Below, piece by piece: positions 36,501 through 48,339 of a stretch of 64,000 bases of DNA. A program made the position numbers and the translations under genes. This stretch comes from Austropuccinia psidii (Eukaryota > Basidiomycota > Pucciniomycetes > Pucciniales > Sphaerophragmiaceae), in NCBI GenBank assembly GCA_023105745.1, contig JALGQZ010000004.1:36889937-36953936 (forward strand), written 5' to 3'. The notes beneath the pieces were generated by a model that was not told the origin of the DNA, searched no databases, and was given only the letters and a program-made list of their open reading frames with translations. Numbering within the stretch: the first letter of the stretch is position 1; each line of letters opens with the position of its first letter.

Positions 36501-36928
36501 CATGACTGATATCCAATGTGGGTATATCAAAGATGTATTTTTAAAATCCATAAGCATTAATGGAAATGATATTAGTTTATATTTATTATCGGAATTTTAA
36601 GAACCCAGTTATTTGGCATGAAAATACAAAAAAAAATCATTATTATTTCATGTGGTATTGACTTATTTTCCATATTACCACCTCATAGAGTTCATTTAAG
36701 CTTATTTACTATATGGAGCTACACAGGGTTAATTTTCTATTTAGAACTCAAATATGGCCTTAATTCTGTGGCTTTTCTTACTCACAAAAAGGTTTTCCAT
36801 ATTTTTCTTTATGAAAAATGATGAAATTTGGATGTATACATGACTTGTGGGTTCTGCAGATTCAAAAAATTCATTTTGAAATTATTTTTGGGCTATTTGG
36901 GTATTCAAAAGATAAATCAAGGCTCAAA
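33532..36928 (-). mobile_element. Solo Gypsy LTR with perfect 5-bp duplication
   Basis: It begins TGTAATAGTTGTCTATGAAA and ends GGCTCAAA (from GGCTCACA). TTATT precedes it at 33527-33531 and follows it at 36929-36933. It interrupts the relic between protease and gag, which are contiguous in the young element. Length is 3397 bp because a 1.3-kb repeat (about 33930-35215) is nested inside; the remainder is about 2.1 kb, the normal LTR length. A single LTR with a duplication indicates LTR-LTR recombination after insertion. Confidence 0.8.
33930..35215 (+). repeat. Unclassified 1.1-1.3 kb repeat, copy 2
   Basis: It is homologous to 22660-23760 in the same order and lies nested in the solo LTR. 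A 92-residue hydrophobic frame at 34912-35190 lies in it but is not conserved in copy 1. Possible class: solo LTR or MITE-like element; the ends are not resolved. Confidence 0.5.
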
Positions 36929-36933
36929 TTATT

Positions 36934-39050
36934 GCTATATTGGGCTGAGTGAGTATAAGTATCAATCACTCCAAATAAAGAAGTGATTTTGTAAATTTCA
37001 TTATTCTCAATTTTTTCTTCTTTTCTGAAGGGGAAGAGTCTTCCAGGGGTTATTCTTGTTCATTAATATAAATTTTATCTTTACTGCTCTTGGTACAAGA
37101 ACTGGCTAAATTTGGAATTCTTCCACATTTATGGAATTTCAAAGGTGGTCTTTCCATATTCTTGGTTGGTTCTCTTATAATAGGTCACATGTGATTCTTC
37201 CCTTCTTGTGAGTTTTTGTTACATTCCTTATAAGCCTTGGTTCTGGTGGTAATATATTTCATGAAATAAATGTTATCTTAAATGAATCTTTTTTCTGAAA
37301 ATATTCATTTGATTTAATGATCAAGGTTGAAACCACACTTCCTTATTATTCTCTTTTGAAGCAATTGTTAAGACATTTCAAGATGAAGATCTGTAATTCT
37401 GTATACCTTTCTAAAGAACAAAGTCCTTTTTATTCTTCTCAGGGTCAAAAATGGATTTTTCAAAGGTCTTCTCTATTTTATACCTCTGGGAGTCACTTTC
37501 CCATTTAGAAATAATCTGTTCTTTTTAAAAAGGCCAAGTATTTTTACCATGGTCTTGTCTATCTTTTGAGTACCACTTATTGGTTTTTTTGATAAACAAA
37601 AAATTCAATCTGGTTATAATAAAGCTATATGATATATAAGAATACTCTTTGCACATCTCAATACCTTTAATGAACTCCAGTGAATCTTAGTACTTCATAA
37701 GATTTTTGAATATCTCTGGAGTTGAATTCATTGTTAAGATCAGACAATAAAACAATTATTAGGCTTCTTCTTCTAAAATAAGACTTTATATAAAAATTAA
37801 CTCTTATCAGTGGACTATGTCTTCAAAATTCATCTATTTTGGAAGATATTTCCTTGATATCGTCTTCAATATCTTTTTTAACCTTATTTATGGATTTTTC
37901 ACTATTCACAAATTTATTTTGGAGAAAAAAAGAACATTCTTGCATTCTTTTGTCTAATCAATTTATCTTCACCTTCAAATTGGCTACGTGGATCTTTATA
38001 AATCAATCGAAAAATCAATTTTATTGATATAATTGATGTCAATTTTCATTTTAATTATGGGAATTGCTTTCTAAAGATGAACAAAGGTATAATTCAAAAA
38101 GAAGCTGTTCTATATTCATTTATTATTAAAGTAAATTATTTAATGAATACTGGTAAGGACATAGAAAATGATTGCAAATTCAATGGAAGTGAAAGAATTA
38201 AGAGATTCAATCAGAATGAAAGAGTCTATTTCTTTGAAAGTTACTTTTTCATTATTTTTTACCCTTGGCTGTGAGCTCCATGAGATTTCTGGCCATCTCA
38301 AACACATTTTCCATAGATTAATGATCATGTTTGAGTATTATGTACCCTTGTCCATGAGTTTTGTTCCATTTGGATTTTCCTTTTCTTTTTAATTATTATT
38401 TAAAACCTCATTGCTGCTGTTGGGTCCCTTTGGGCGTTGAAATGGTGATGGATATCTTCTTCCTGAGGATTTTGGAGGCTATTGTACTTCTAGAATACGT
38501 TTTACTAGGGCTATTTTCTTTTCCAATGAGAACACGCTTTTATTTTCCATAGATTTTTTTTGTATCCTTTCCTTTTTCTTCCTTGTGTAGCAACATTCCA
38601 CTAAATATGTGGTATTCTCTGCTCCTAAGAGCCCTCGTATTCAAAGGAAAGAGCTTATTTTTCCCATAAACAGGCTTAGAATATCTCTCAGTCCTCCTGT
38701 TTGGTTTCTCTGTAGTAATTTCTGTATTGGCTCTGGTAAATTTCTACAGATTCTGGGTGAAGAGGGCTTAGGTCTTGTGGCACTGGTAGAAATAAAGGAA
38801 TTTTCAATGTGCGCTTCTCTCTGATGAGTGGATTGGCTACTGGTTCCACATTCATCTTATTGAATTGAGTATTTGGAGCCACTATTTTTGGAATCATTCT
38901 ATAATTGATATATTTGTCAGCTTCATAATAACAGGGTTTATAACTCAGTTTCAGAAAACTTTTCTTTGGTAACAAAAGGTTTTGACTCATTTCAATCTCA
39001 ATACTGTCTTCAAGGGAAGATTCTTAATATTCTGAGTTTTTAGAGTCATA
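36934..39050 (-). pseudogene. Gypsy relic: gag region
   Basis: It aligns with 7150-9253 of the young element. GGCTAAATTTGGAATTCTTC and CCACATTTATGG correspond to the zinc knuckle (37110-37140). TTCTGGCCATCTCAAAC.CATTTTCCAT (38289) and a minus frame 38688-38990 ending QSQYRNYYRETKQED correspond to the N-terminal part. Plus-strand frames here are antisense shadows. All gag frames are broken. Confidence 0.7.
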
Positions 39051-42000
39051 CTTCTTGCTATGTGGAGCCACACATTTCTTGGTTAAAGACAATATAAGAG
39101 TATATTTGTCAATTTATAACATCAAAAGTGGTAAAGGATAATTGAAAAGTGAAACATTTCTACAGTTTTATAATAGGAGAAGTTTTCTTTAATTTTATTA
39201 ATTTTATGAAAAATTAAAAATAAAAAAACTCCATAATTTAAATTTATAAGAATTGAAATCAAAAAAACAAGAATACCTCAAATAAAAATAATTATATAGG
39301 GCTTTGTATTTGAAAAATCTATGTGTAATGAAAATACAATTGAATCCTAAATCAATAAATTAGGGTTATCAAACCAATGATAATATTTCTTTAGAAATGG
39401 AGATATTGTGGATCTAAAATATCTTAAAATATTCCATTGAAAAGGGATCATTTGGAAAAAATACCTGACCATTTATAGGTATATTTTAAGGCTCAATTCA
39501 TTACCAAATCATTTTCTTTCAACTTGAAAATTATTTAAAGCCATACTATTTTTGAAATTCCATGAAAAAATAATTCAAAATATATCCTGAATTAATAATT
39601 CAAAAAACCTAACATCTTCATAGAATACCTTAGCAATGCTCTCCCACCTCCAGAAGCCCTTTAATTATATAGAGACACTTCAGTCATTGTAATTAGTTCA
39701 GGATTCTTATCTCAATAATAAGCATAGAATCTTGTTTCTAAAGGATTTCTATGAATATAAATATATGGTACCAAACCAATGTATAAATTATTCCCCAGTT
39801 TATGAAGATGATGATATTTTTCATATTACAAACATTTACTTCAAGCAGATATTTATAAAAAACAAAAAATTATTCTTTCTCCTTTTTAAAATGATTCAAG
39901 ATACTTTGACTTTAAGAAATAAATCAACTTATTCACAGTGATAACCTGCACTGCATATTGAAGTTTGTATATATTTCCTGGGATCAAATGGTAATGGGCC
40001 TTCAATTTCACAAATAAAGTGTTTTTTTGGATTATCCTAATGAACTATATTGTTGAATAATTGAAGTTTTAGTAAAGCCATTTTTGAATTTCAAAAAAAA
40101 GTTTATATCATGGAAAAGCTATCAACAGAATATTGAAAGCTTCCAGGTTATGAAGAGAAAAGTATTTTCAGGATCTATTGTATATTTTCATAAAAAAACA
40201 TAACACTCAGTGATAAACCAAAGATTTATTGAAATTACTATTTTGATTTTAAAAAAGGGTTTCATTTCTTTCATTTCAAAATGAATCATAAACTTTCTAC
40301 CTTCTTAAGTTAGATATTCAGTTTCAGTGCAGTTTATTTATTATATAAACAAGAACTCTATTTCTGTTCATTAAGGATATCCAGGTGCCTGTCATGATTA
40401 TTGTGTCTTTCAAATAATGGAGATTTTTCAATACATAAGTGATTTTTTCAGCAAAAAAAAACATCTCCCAGCCAATTTAGCATATTGAAGAACCTTCCTG
40501 TTGTAAACCCATTCTTGCAGATTTACATAATTTGATGTTAAATCAATTCCAAGATTTCTAAATATTAAAGAAAGGGAATTCAATTGGAATTCTGAAAGGA
40601 AGATAATCATAGATCCATTAGATGCATAATCCTAATTTGTAAAAAATCAGATATGGTTCAATTAAATAAATTTTTTAGTTTTTTTTGTCATTTTATACAA
40701 TATTCTTTCAGATATGAAGAAAAGTTGGGAATAAATATACAGTTAATAAAACAAAAACTTTTACAATTTAAATTTTTATGATGTTGATTTCCATTTTCAA
40801 GATCAAATTTAATCATTTTTAGTACAAGAAACAACCATTAGGTATTCTGATGATATGAATTTAAATTTTTAGTATTTTTTGATTTTTTTTTAATAAATAT
40901 TGCACAGAATTTTCTTTTATAGATTCAGGAAAAAACAAAATTAAAAAAATATTTTAATTAATAAGAGATTCTTATTGAGAGCTAGAAGAAAAATAATAAA
41001 TATGAGAAATATCTCTAAAATAGAAATCACTATTCAAATTTTCCTCCAAATCTTCCTCTGCCATTTATTTGAATACAGTTAGTAACTTTAAAGGAAGCTG
41101 GGTTGAGGGTCCTAAAAAATTATGAGTTTGATCATTAAGTCAAAGTAAAGTCTTATGAGGATACTTCTATGAATTCCGGATAATCTCAAAATAACCATCA
41201 CATCCTGAGAAATTTAATCCAAAGTCTTTATAACAGAAAACAAAATAACCTTTTTAGACTTGAAAGTCATTTTCCGCAATATTTCCATTACTTTTTTCTG
41301 TTGGAAGCCAAATACAAAATGCAAATTATGTCTTATGATTATTTTGATGTGTAAAATTGGAGAATTTTCAAAGAGTAAGGTGAAATTCGATATAAATCTT
41401 AATGGCTGGTTTCCTTAATTGAAAGTTTTGTGACTGAGTTCTTGTTGTATTGGTAAAAATATTTTCTCTAGGAAGCTTACATCTTTCTCCTAGCTATTTT
41501 TCAAGTACAGAAAGTTTCTCTTAATGTTAATACTATTAATGGATGCTTTTTTAACCTTATAGTTGATTCTATTGTTAGCAAAAATTTAATTCTTTTTTGA
41601 TGCTTTTCCTCAATCTGAAGCATACATAATTCCAAAAATTACTTCTGGATTGTTTTTAATCCTAGGAAGAAACTTGGTAGATTTGAAGAAATAATGAGAA
41701 ATTAATTGAAAAGAAATTTTTAAGATTGGAGAAATTTCTAAAAATTGAGGAAATTCTGCTCAAGAAATTAGATCCTTCTCTTTTAAATCCAAAGCTAATA
41801 CTTTCTTTTGAAAAAATTAATATCAAACTGTGTCATTATTCAATTTCAAATACTTTTTAACAGAGGGATTGGATAAGAAAGTTCACAATTTTTGTAAATA
41901 GCTGTAAATAAACCAAACTAAAGGCTTAGAAGAAGTGGAAAAAATTTTCGGGACCTCTTGATGATGTTTTTGTATTGAGTCTTTTTTTCCTAGAGTTCCT

Positions 42001-43139
42001 GGAAAGTTTTTCTTTATGAGAAAGACTAATTATAAATATTAAGTAATAAAACTACGTTCAGAATCATAAAGGGTAGAGTATATTTCTTTGATTAGATATT
42101 AAGTAATTAAGGAAATATTAAATATAGAAGTAATGGCTGGGGGAAATGTAGTTCGAATTCAGAAAAAAATTGAGTTATTAATGTGTAAGATTTTACTTTA
42201 AAATTTATTCTTAGATATACCTTCCTGAAGAGATACTGAGTAATAAAGGAGACACCTCAGAACAAGGTCATGGCCAGAAGAAATTTAGCTAAGATTAAGA
42301 CCAGAATTAATTTATTAATGGGAAGGGGAAGTTTTCAATATTTATTCTGAGTTGAACCTCCCTGAAGAGAGATCTTGATTTATAATAAGTTTTTTTGGAA
42401 TTAAGGGATTAAAATTATCTTTCAGGACTTTACTCGATAATAGAGTATCAGATATTGATTAAGAGTGATTAAAGGTTATTTTAAGGCAAATTTTAATTAT
42501 CTTACTCTTTATTTCTGTATGTTAGTGAATAATTTAACATTTTCTTGCTATTTTCATTATGAAAAAGGGCTCAATTCAAAAAAAATAGATTTCTTTGCTT
42601 AGAAATTGAGTGATTAAGGAGATGTGTCAGAGAAATTTCATGGCTTGGGTAAATTTGGGTAAAATGCAAACTTAAATTAAGTAATTAATTTTCAAGAGTG
42701 GTTTGAAATATGTATTTTTAGATGGAAATTTTTTAATTTAGGTTTTTATTTCTGATGTTTAGCTGGGAATCAAGGGATCAAAATGATATCTCAGGCTGTT
42801 AATCAATAATTGAGTATCAGATATCTCTTATTCTAAGCTATAAGCACTCAAAGTATCAATAATAGATCATGAATAATCATTATTTTTTTTACATTCTCAG
42901 TTTATATAAGCCAGGCCATGATCATTTCAATCCATTACTGAATATTCACACACTACCTTGATGTTGTTATGATCAAAATAAACATAACCTCCTAAATTCT
43001 AAAACATTGGGGAAAATAGCTATGGGTTATTATTGAAAAATATTAATTAATTTCTAGCTTGGAATATTTGTGAAAGAAAATATGAATCTTTATCATAATA
43101 AGTAGGACTTTTCAGTAAAAAACTGCTATTCAATCCATC
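39051..43139. other. AT-rich interval inside the old relic, unresolved
   Basis: In the young element only about 740 bases separate gag from the 5' LTR, so several kilobases here are inserted or unrelated. Apart from direct repeats at 42070-42835 and the Myb/SANT-like relic that follows, I recognise no coding region. The short frames (for example 39732-39941 and 40428-40610) are unsupported. Confidence 0.4.
42070..42835 (+). repeat. Degenerate direct repeats
   Basis: Segments starting near 42095, 42232 and 42598 share GA.A(T/C)TGAGT.AT(T/A)AAGGA, CATGGC..G..AAATTT and an ATTAATTTATTAATGGGA-like stretch. A trailing block (AAGGGAT(T/C)AAAAT.ATCT..CAGG with GAGTATCAGATAT) is shared by the second and third units. 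No coding is seen. Confidence 0.5.
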
Positions 43140-44330
43140 TAAAACAAAATATCTTCAACATATTTTTATCAGTTCAAATTCTGAAACTGGAAAATTTGAT
43201 GAGATGAATGCCATCATAATATTATAGCGTTCTTCCTGAAAAACAAGTTCTCTATCTTTCTCTTTTTATTCACACTCAAAATTCAAATCCTCATTAATTT
43301 TCTTTTTTTGAAATTCCACCACCTCCTTCTTGCCTTGTAAATGAGCCTCTGCTTCTCTTTCCTTGATCTTCCTTTTGAAATTGTCTTTACTATTCCCTTT
43401 CTTGAATTACATCTACAATATATCTTTTTACCATTCAAACCATTCCATTCTAGATAAGCTTCGTGCTGTAAAACAAAATATTTAAAATCATAGTGATAAA
43501 AAAATTTAGATCAGTAATGTATTACTTTCTTCCTGATAGTTAGCTAATTCCCCATATTGTCCAAATAAAGGGGGAATTTGTCTTTTTTCACTACTTGTAA
43601 GATTAATATCATGAAATCTAAAGGACTTTTTCTTGAATGAAAAACTTCCATTTATGGAGAGTTTACAGCATTCATTTTCAAGGCTGATCCCAAAGGGGAA
43701 TTAATTTTCAAATCCTCCCCTTCCTGTTCCAAGCTTTGAATCTAAAAGAATAAAATCAAAAATTAAATCAATGAAAACTTCATTTTGGAAATTTATTATG
43801 AATCCTTAGGTTTTGAAGCTCCTCAAAATCAGAGTCAATAAAGCTTTCATTACTGACAGAATTTGTGCTAAAATAATCAAAATTTACCTCTTCATCCAAC
43901 AATTAATCCCAGTTAATTAATGAATTGAGTTCATATGATTGTTTTGTATTGGGCTTCTGCCCAAATATGGAATCCATTTATTTTTAGAAAGGACAAAATA
44001 AGTCCATTTTTACTTCAATACTATATACTCCTTTGGACTCATAATCCTTTTTGGTACCAAATTAAGTTTAATTAGCTAATATGAGTGCCTTCATATATTC
44101 TTTCTTGTATTTTTTAAACTTCTATGTTTTCCTGTGTGCTTGTCATTTGACTTTAATTCTATTTTCAAATTCTTTTCTATCATGTAAAATAAAATATACT
44201 TACTTTCTTTGGGGTCAGATATCTGTAGCACCATCTTCACCAAAAAAATTCACCATATTTAACCTTTCTTTAAAGCCAATTTGTAATAATCTCATAATTA
44301 CTTCATTTGAGCTGAGAAGTAAGTAGGCTC
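43140..44330 (-). pseudogene. Myb/SANT-like relic (copy 2)
   Basis: Minus-strand fragments mirror the gene at 12842-13990. NYEIITNWLQRKVKYGEFF-like sequence near 44240-44310 matches its first helix. MDSIFGQKPN near 43975 matches MDELFGNKP. A serine/aspartate stretch is followed by an intron-like gap and a charged tail (FKRKIKEREAEAHLQGKKE) near 43310-43380. Several stops and frameshifts are present. Its location inside the Gypsy relic implies that it arrived as part of a mobile unit. Confidence 0.45.
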
Positions 44331-44798
44331 TGGCTTAATATATCTTTTTGGTTTGTTGAATTTTCTCTGAAGATTTTGATTTTTCAAATTTTTAAGAAAA
44401 AATTATTCTAATATCAGGAGATTAAGGAAAAAAAATAATTTTAATTTTTTAATTAGTGGAAGGTCAAGAATACGGGTTAATTTTTTTTGAAATAATTCAA
44501 AATAATAGTTTTTGTATTTCTGTAGTTCTAACACCCCTTTTTGAAATAAACCAATTATTAAAAATAATTAATTAATTTCTTATAAAAATCATATCCTACC
44601 CAATTAGATAAGTATTATAAAATACTGTTTTAAATACTTTTTATACCCCTTAATTAAATTAGATATTCTTTTCAAATATGGAAAATTGATTTCGTTCCAA
44701 AAAAATAATTAAAATTGGTTATTTCCAAAAAAAAAAAAAATCTGGATTATTATGATGAATACTTTTTTAGGTTAAGATAACAGAAAAACCCCCAAATT

Positions 44799-46645
44799 CA
44801 AGGTGTGTCTATGAATCAATTAGCCAAATCAGACTAGTGTAATATTAATCTTCTCAAAATTAAAAATAATATGCTATAACTTATTCTAACCACAAGATTT
44901 AAATTTTTAATTACTTTAGAATATAAATTATTAAATTAAAATATAATATAATCATTGTACTAAAAAAGTATTCTATCACCAAAATATGTTACTAAAAATA
45001 TTAAGGTAAAGTTAATATTTCTCTACCAGAGTAAATGATACTGAAATCAAAGTTTCAATTTCAAAACTCAATTTTTATGGAATAAAAATTATTGTAATAT
45101 ATTATTTCAAAATAATTCAATTAAAGTAAGATTATTTTATATAGAAAATTTTGATAAATTTGGTAAAAAAGAATTTATAAAGATTAATTATTTATAAAAA
45201 TTGATAATAAATAATTTATATAAGTCCAAAAAAATTGATAAAAATTCTCAACAAAAAATAAAATCATAAAAAAATTTAAGATTAAAAAAAGTTTAAAACA
45301 TTTAGAATTAAAATAGCTTAAGATTTTTAAGTAATATTTGAATAATAATTATGGATTTAAAACAGTGATTTAGAGACTTAAGTAATATAAATTTTGATTA
45401 TTAAGACAATATCAGAAGTAAGAATTTGATTCTTGATTCAACAAGCTTTTAAGTAGAAAAAAATCAAAATATTAACAATACCTTTATAATAAATTATATT
45501 AATATACTAGTTCATTTATAGTTTGAAGTGATCATAAGATGATTATTAGGAAAAACGGAAATAGTAGGCTTCTTTCAAGTATGAAAAATCACATAGAGGA
45601 ATTAACAAAACTAAATTTAGAAAACACTTTTGTTTCTTGGATTTATGGCTAAAACAGTCTTTGTCACATAAAATTTATCATAATTACTTATTCAAATGAT
45701 TTTATGTGAACACCAACCAATTTATGGTTATAAAAAAATTAAGTTACCACTTTAAGTATTTGCTCATTTCAAACTAAGAATTTCCTTTTTTCTAAAATTT
45801 TTCAATTTTAAGGGAAATTTCATCATAGGTTTAGATTTCCATTCATTTTGGAAGATTGAGTGTTTTGTGTAGAATAATTAAAATGGAATTTAAGTAAACC
45901 TTTTGTTTTAGATTATTAATTTAAATCATTTTTTTGGCTTTGGAGAAATTCCCACTTTTTGAATTGGTTTCTAAGGCATCATAGAGATTAATAAAGATTT
46001 TTAGTTTGAATTATTTTTCAAATTTTTACCTCATTTTCTACATATTTCAGGCAAAAAGCATAATTAAAACTGGTTTCCATTATTCAATTCTATGTTCAAT
46101 AGTTTTAAAAGGGATTTTATTGTTCCTGGGTTTAAAAATGGTAAATTATTAATAATAGATATGGTTACAGGAGTCGAATGTGCTTATCACCTCCTTTTAA
46201 TGTCAAAATATAAGTGTATTTACTATTTACTCATCATTTCATGGGATTTAGTATTAGTAACAAATCTCACAAAAGGTTTTTATATAATAAATGTGACAGG
46301 ATCAGAAATTCATCCAAGCTATGGAGCTAACTATGCCACAAAGGCCTTATAAGCTTGATTACCTGGCTCTTTTTGATGTCCTTTGTCCCCCTTGGCTATT
46401 TTGTATTTCAAAATAGTATTTCATCCTTTAACCCTGAGATCCACTATAGATGTAACAATAAAGTCCTTTTAAGTACTAAAAACATGCATAACATTAATTT
46501 TATTGTATATTTAATATGGTGATTGTGAAAATCTCATAATTTTGGCACAAAAATGCAACAAACAAAAATTTTACACAAATATTTTATGTGTTATTGATAA
46601 TTAGGTGTTTCAGTAATTTTCATATTACTACCTCATAGAGTTAAT
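44799..46645 (-). repeat. 5' LTR of the old Gypsy relic, truncated
   Basis: It starts with TTCAAGGTGTGTCTATGAAT after CCCCCAAA, the same junction as the PBS/LTR border of the young element. It is homologous to 23806-26200 (TTATTCTAACCACAAG, AATATTTCTCTACCAGAGTAAATGATACT, in separate blocks), including the block at 45650 that carries the TRIM in the other LTR. Homology stops near 46645. A frame at 46092-46352 is unsupported. Confidence 0.7.
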
Positions 46646-47640
46646 TCAATCTTACAATAAAATTTAGAAAAAAAAATTTTACCACTCAATAAAATATAGA
46701 AATGTTTATCTTTTCATCAATTAATGAAACTCCTTTATTGTTAATTAATAAGTTAATCAATTTACATTATAATTAGATTAGTTTTATAATTTTTTTATAA
46801 GATTATTCTAAGCAATATTCTTTATTTTTTTGAATAATAAGAGAAATTGCAAAATTCCTTATATAGAAAATTAAATTCAATTGAAAAAATGATTTTTTTC
46901 TTGATTTTTTAAAACAAATAATTCTCAAATAAAAGTTTTTTTAGCTTTAATTTTTTGTTTTTGAAATTAACTTTAACATGAATTATTTAAATTCAATATT
47001 TAAAATGGTATTTAAATTTAATTGGGTGTCTCAAAACAAAGATATTAAATATTTATTACTAATCTTTCAAGAAACTGAATGGAATAAAATAGTTTATTGA
47101 GAAATTAATATTTTAAATTGAATTTGAAGAAGTCTTTTGTTATGTTCTGTCACTTAACTAAACATAAAAGTATGTAGATCAATATGCTTTGGGTATTAAT
47201 CTCTCAAACTTTTATCATTAGTTTTATAAAAAAAAAATCTCATTGGATCATGTATTTGGCTATAAGATAGAAAATACACCTAAAGAACTTAGATATACTC
47301 CATTCAATATCATTTTCAGTTAAGCATCAATATTACCATTAGCTTTATTTTTCTGGCTCTAAATTGATATGGCTGGAATTATGAAATATCTCCAATGGAA
47401 ATCATGATATTGAGGATACATAAATAATATTCCTTGAAGTAATATTTCAATAAATCTCTTTTCTTTGGATATTTTGGACATAATTTTATTAAAAAGGACT
47501 CTGGTTATTGTATTTTTATATATCTTTAAATATTTAATTTTAAGAAATCTCAGGACTCAAATTATGGTTTAAAAAAATCTCAAATCTATAATGAGATTAT
47601 TATTATTTTTAGTAAATAATTCATCTTAACAGTCCTTCTA
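46646..47640. other. AT-rich spacer, nothing recognised
   Basis: A/T-dominated sequence without open frames or clear repeats. Composition changes abruptly near 47640, where the GC-richer P450 island begins. Confidence 0.5.
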
Positions 47641-48339
47641 TGGCCGTCTCATGCCCCTAAGCCTATGAAGCTATGATTTAGCCCCGCCCCCTTTTCTTAT
47701 GTACTGGAAGCTTTGCTTGGATGAGGTGGAGTTTGTCAAGGTCCAAGGATATTTATTCGCTATCAGAATCTGTCATTGACAAATTAATAATCTCATCATC
47801 AACCTTATCAACTTATGATCTTGCTATTTTTGACTGATATCCTAATCTACCAGTGATCAGCCCCAGTAATCCATGCAAACTCGTCACTTGATTCCCAGGA
47901 TTATGAAATTTGTGAGAAATTTGACGACTTGTAACGAGATTATCACTCTTTATCTCTGAGTTACTGATACTTTAGCACTTCTTGCCCGGCCTAGCCTGAT
48001 TAATGATGACTCAGACACTCACATCAAATAACTTGATACTTGTTTCATTTGAAGATTTCTTAGGAATCACTAATTTCATTTTGATTTTCATTAAAAAATT
48101 AAATTTTTAAATTTTTAACGGAACCCAGAAAATTTCATCTCACTGTCTCTTTTACTACAGTGCGTGATTCATTCCGGGTGATTTACACCTACAGTCGATC
48201 CCTCTTTGGATTTCCAATAAGTTGAATGCTGAAATGTTGACATTGATGGCGCTTAAAAGTATCTCATAAATCATTAACAGTGGAAATTATTCTGATCTAG
48301 CTCCTATTGAGAAACTAAGTCTTTTATTCCAACTCCGAT
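47641..48339 (+). promoter_or_regulatory. Upstream region of the P450 gene
   Basis: This stretch has visibly higher GC and few homopolymers compared with the flanks, which fits unique host sequence. It probably carries the P450 promoter and 5' UTR. No specific motif can be defended. Confidence 0.35.

Larger units (their letters stand above)
23806..46645 (-). mobile_element. Old nested Ty3/Gypsy relic, same family as the young element
   Basis: A left (3') LTR at 23806-26379, internal minus-strand pol and gag remnants collinear with 3337-9253, and a right (5') LTR at 44799-46645. The internal region is swollen by an inverted solo LTR, a family-2 copy, a second solo LTR and other DNA. Stops and frameshifts occur throughout; the longest surviving frame is 70 codons of integrase. 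Order and orientation of the pieces match the young element, so I infer a single old insertion rather than scattered fragments. Confidence 0.75.

Noticed and set aside
33532..36928. First read as the 5' LTR of the old relic with an unusually long 3.4-kb LTR
   Set aside because: Gag sequence continues to the right at 36934 and TTATT flanks both sides, so it is a solo LTR inserted in the relic; the extra length is a nested repeat.
38077..38824. Several plus-strand frames of 60-75 codons
   Set aside because: They lie opposite the decayed gag of the old Gypsy relic and have no motifs.
42070..42835. CRISPR-like array
   Set aside because: Units are long, degenerate and unequally spaced in a eukaryotic context; no short conserved repeats with unique spacers.
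46092..46352. 86-codon frame
   Set aside because: It is part of an LTR. Homologous bases at 25580-25800 and 36160-36360 are not open.
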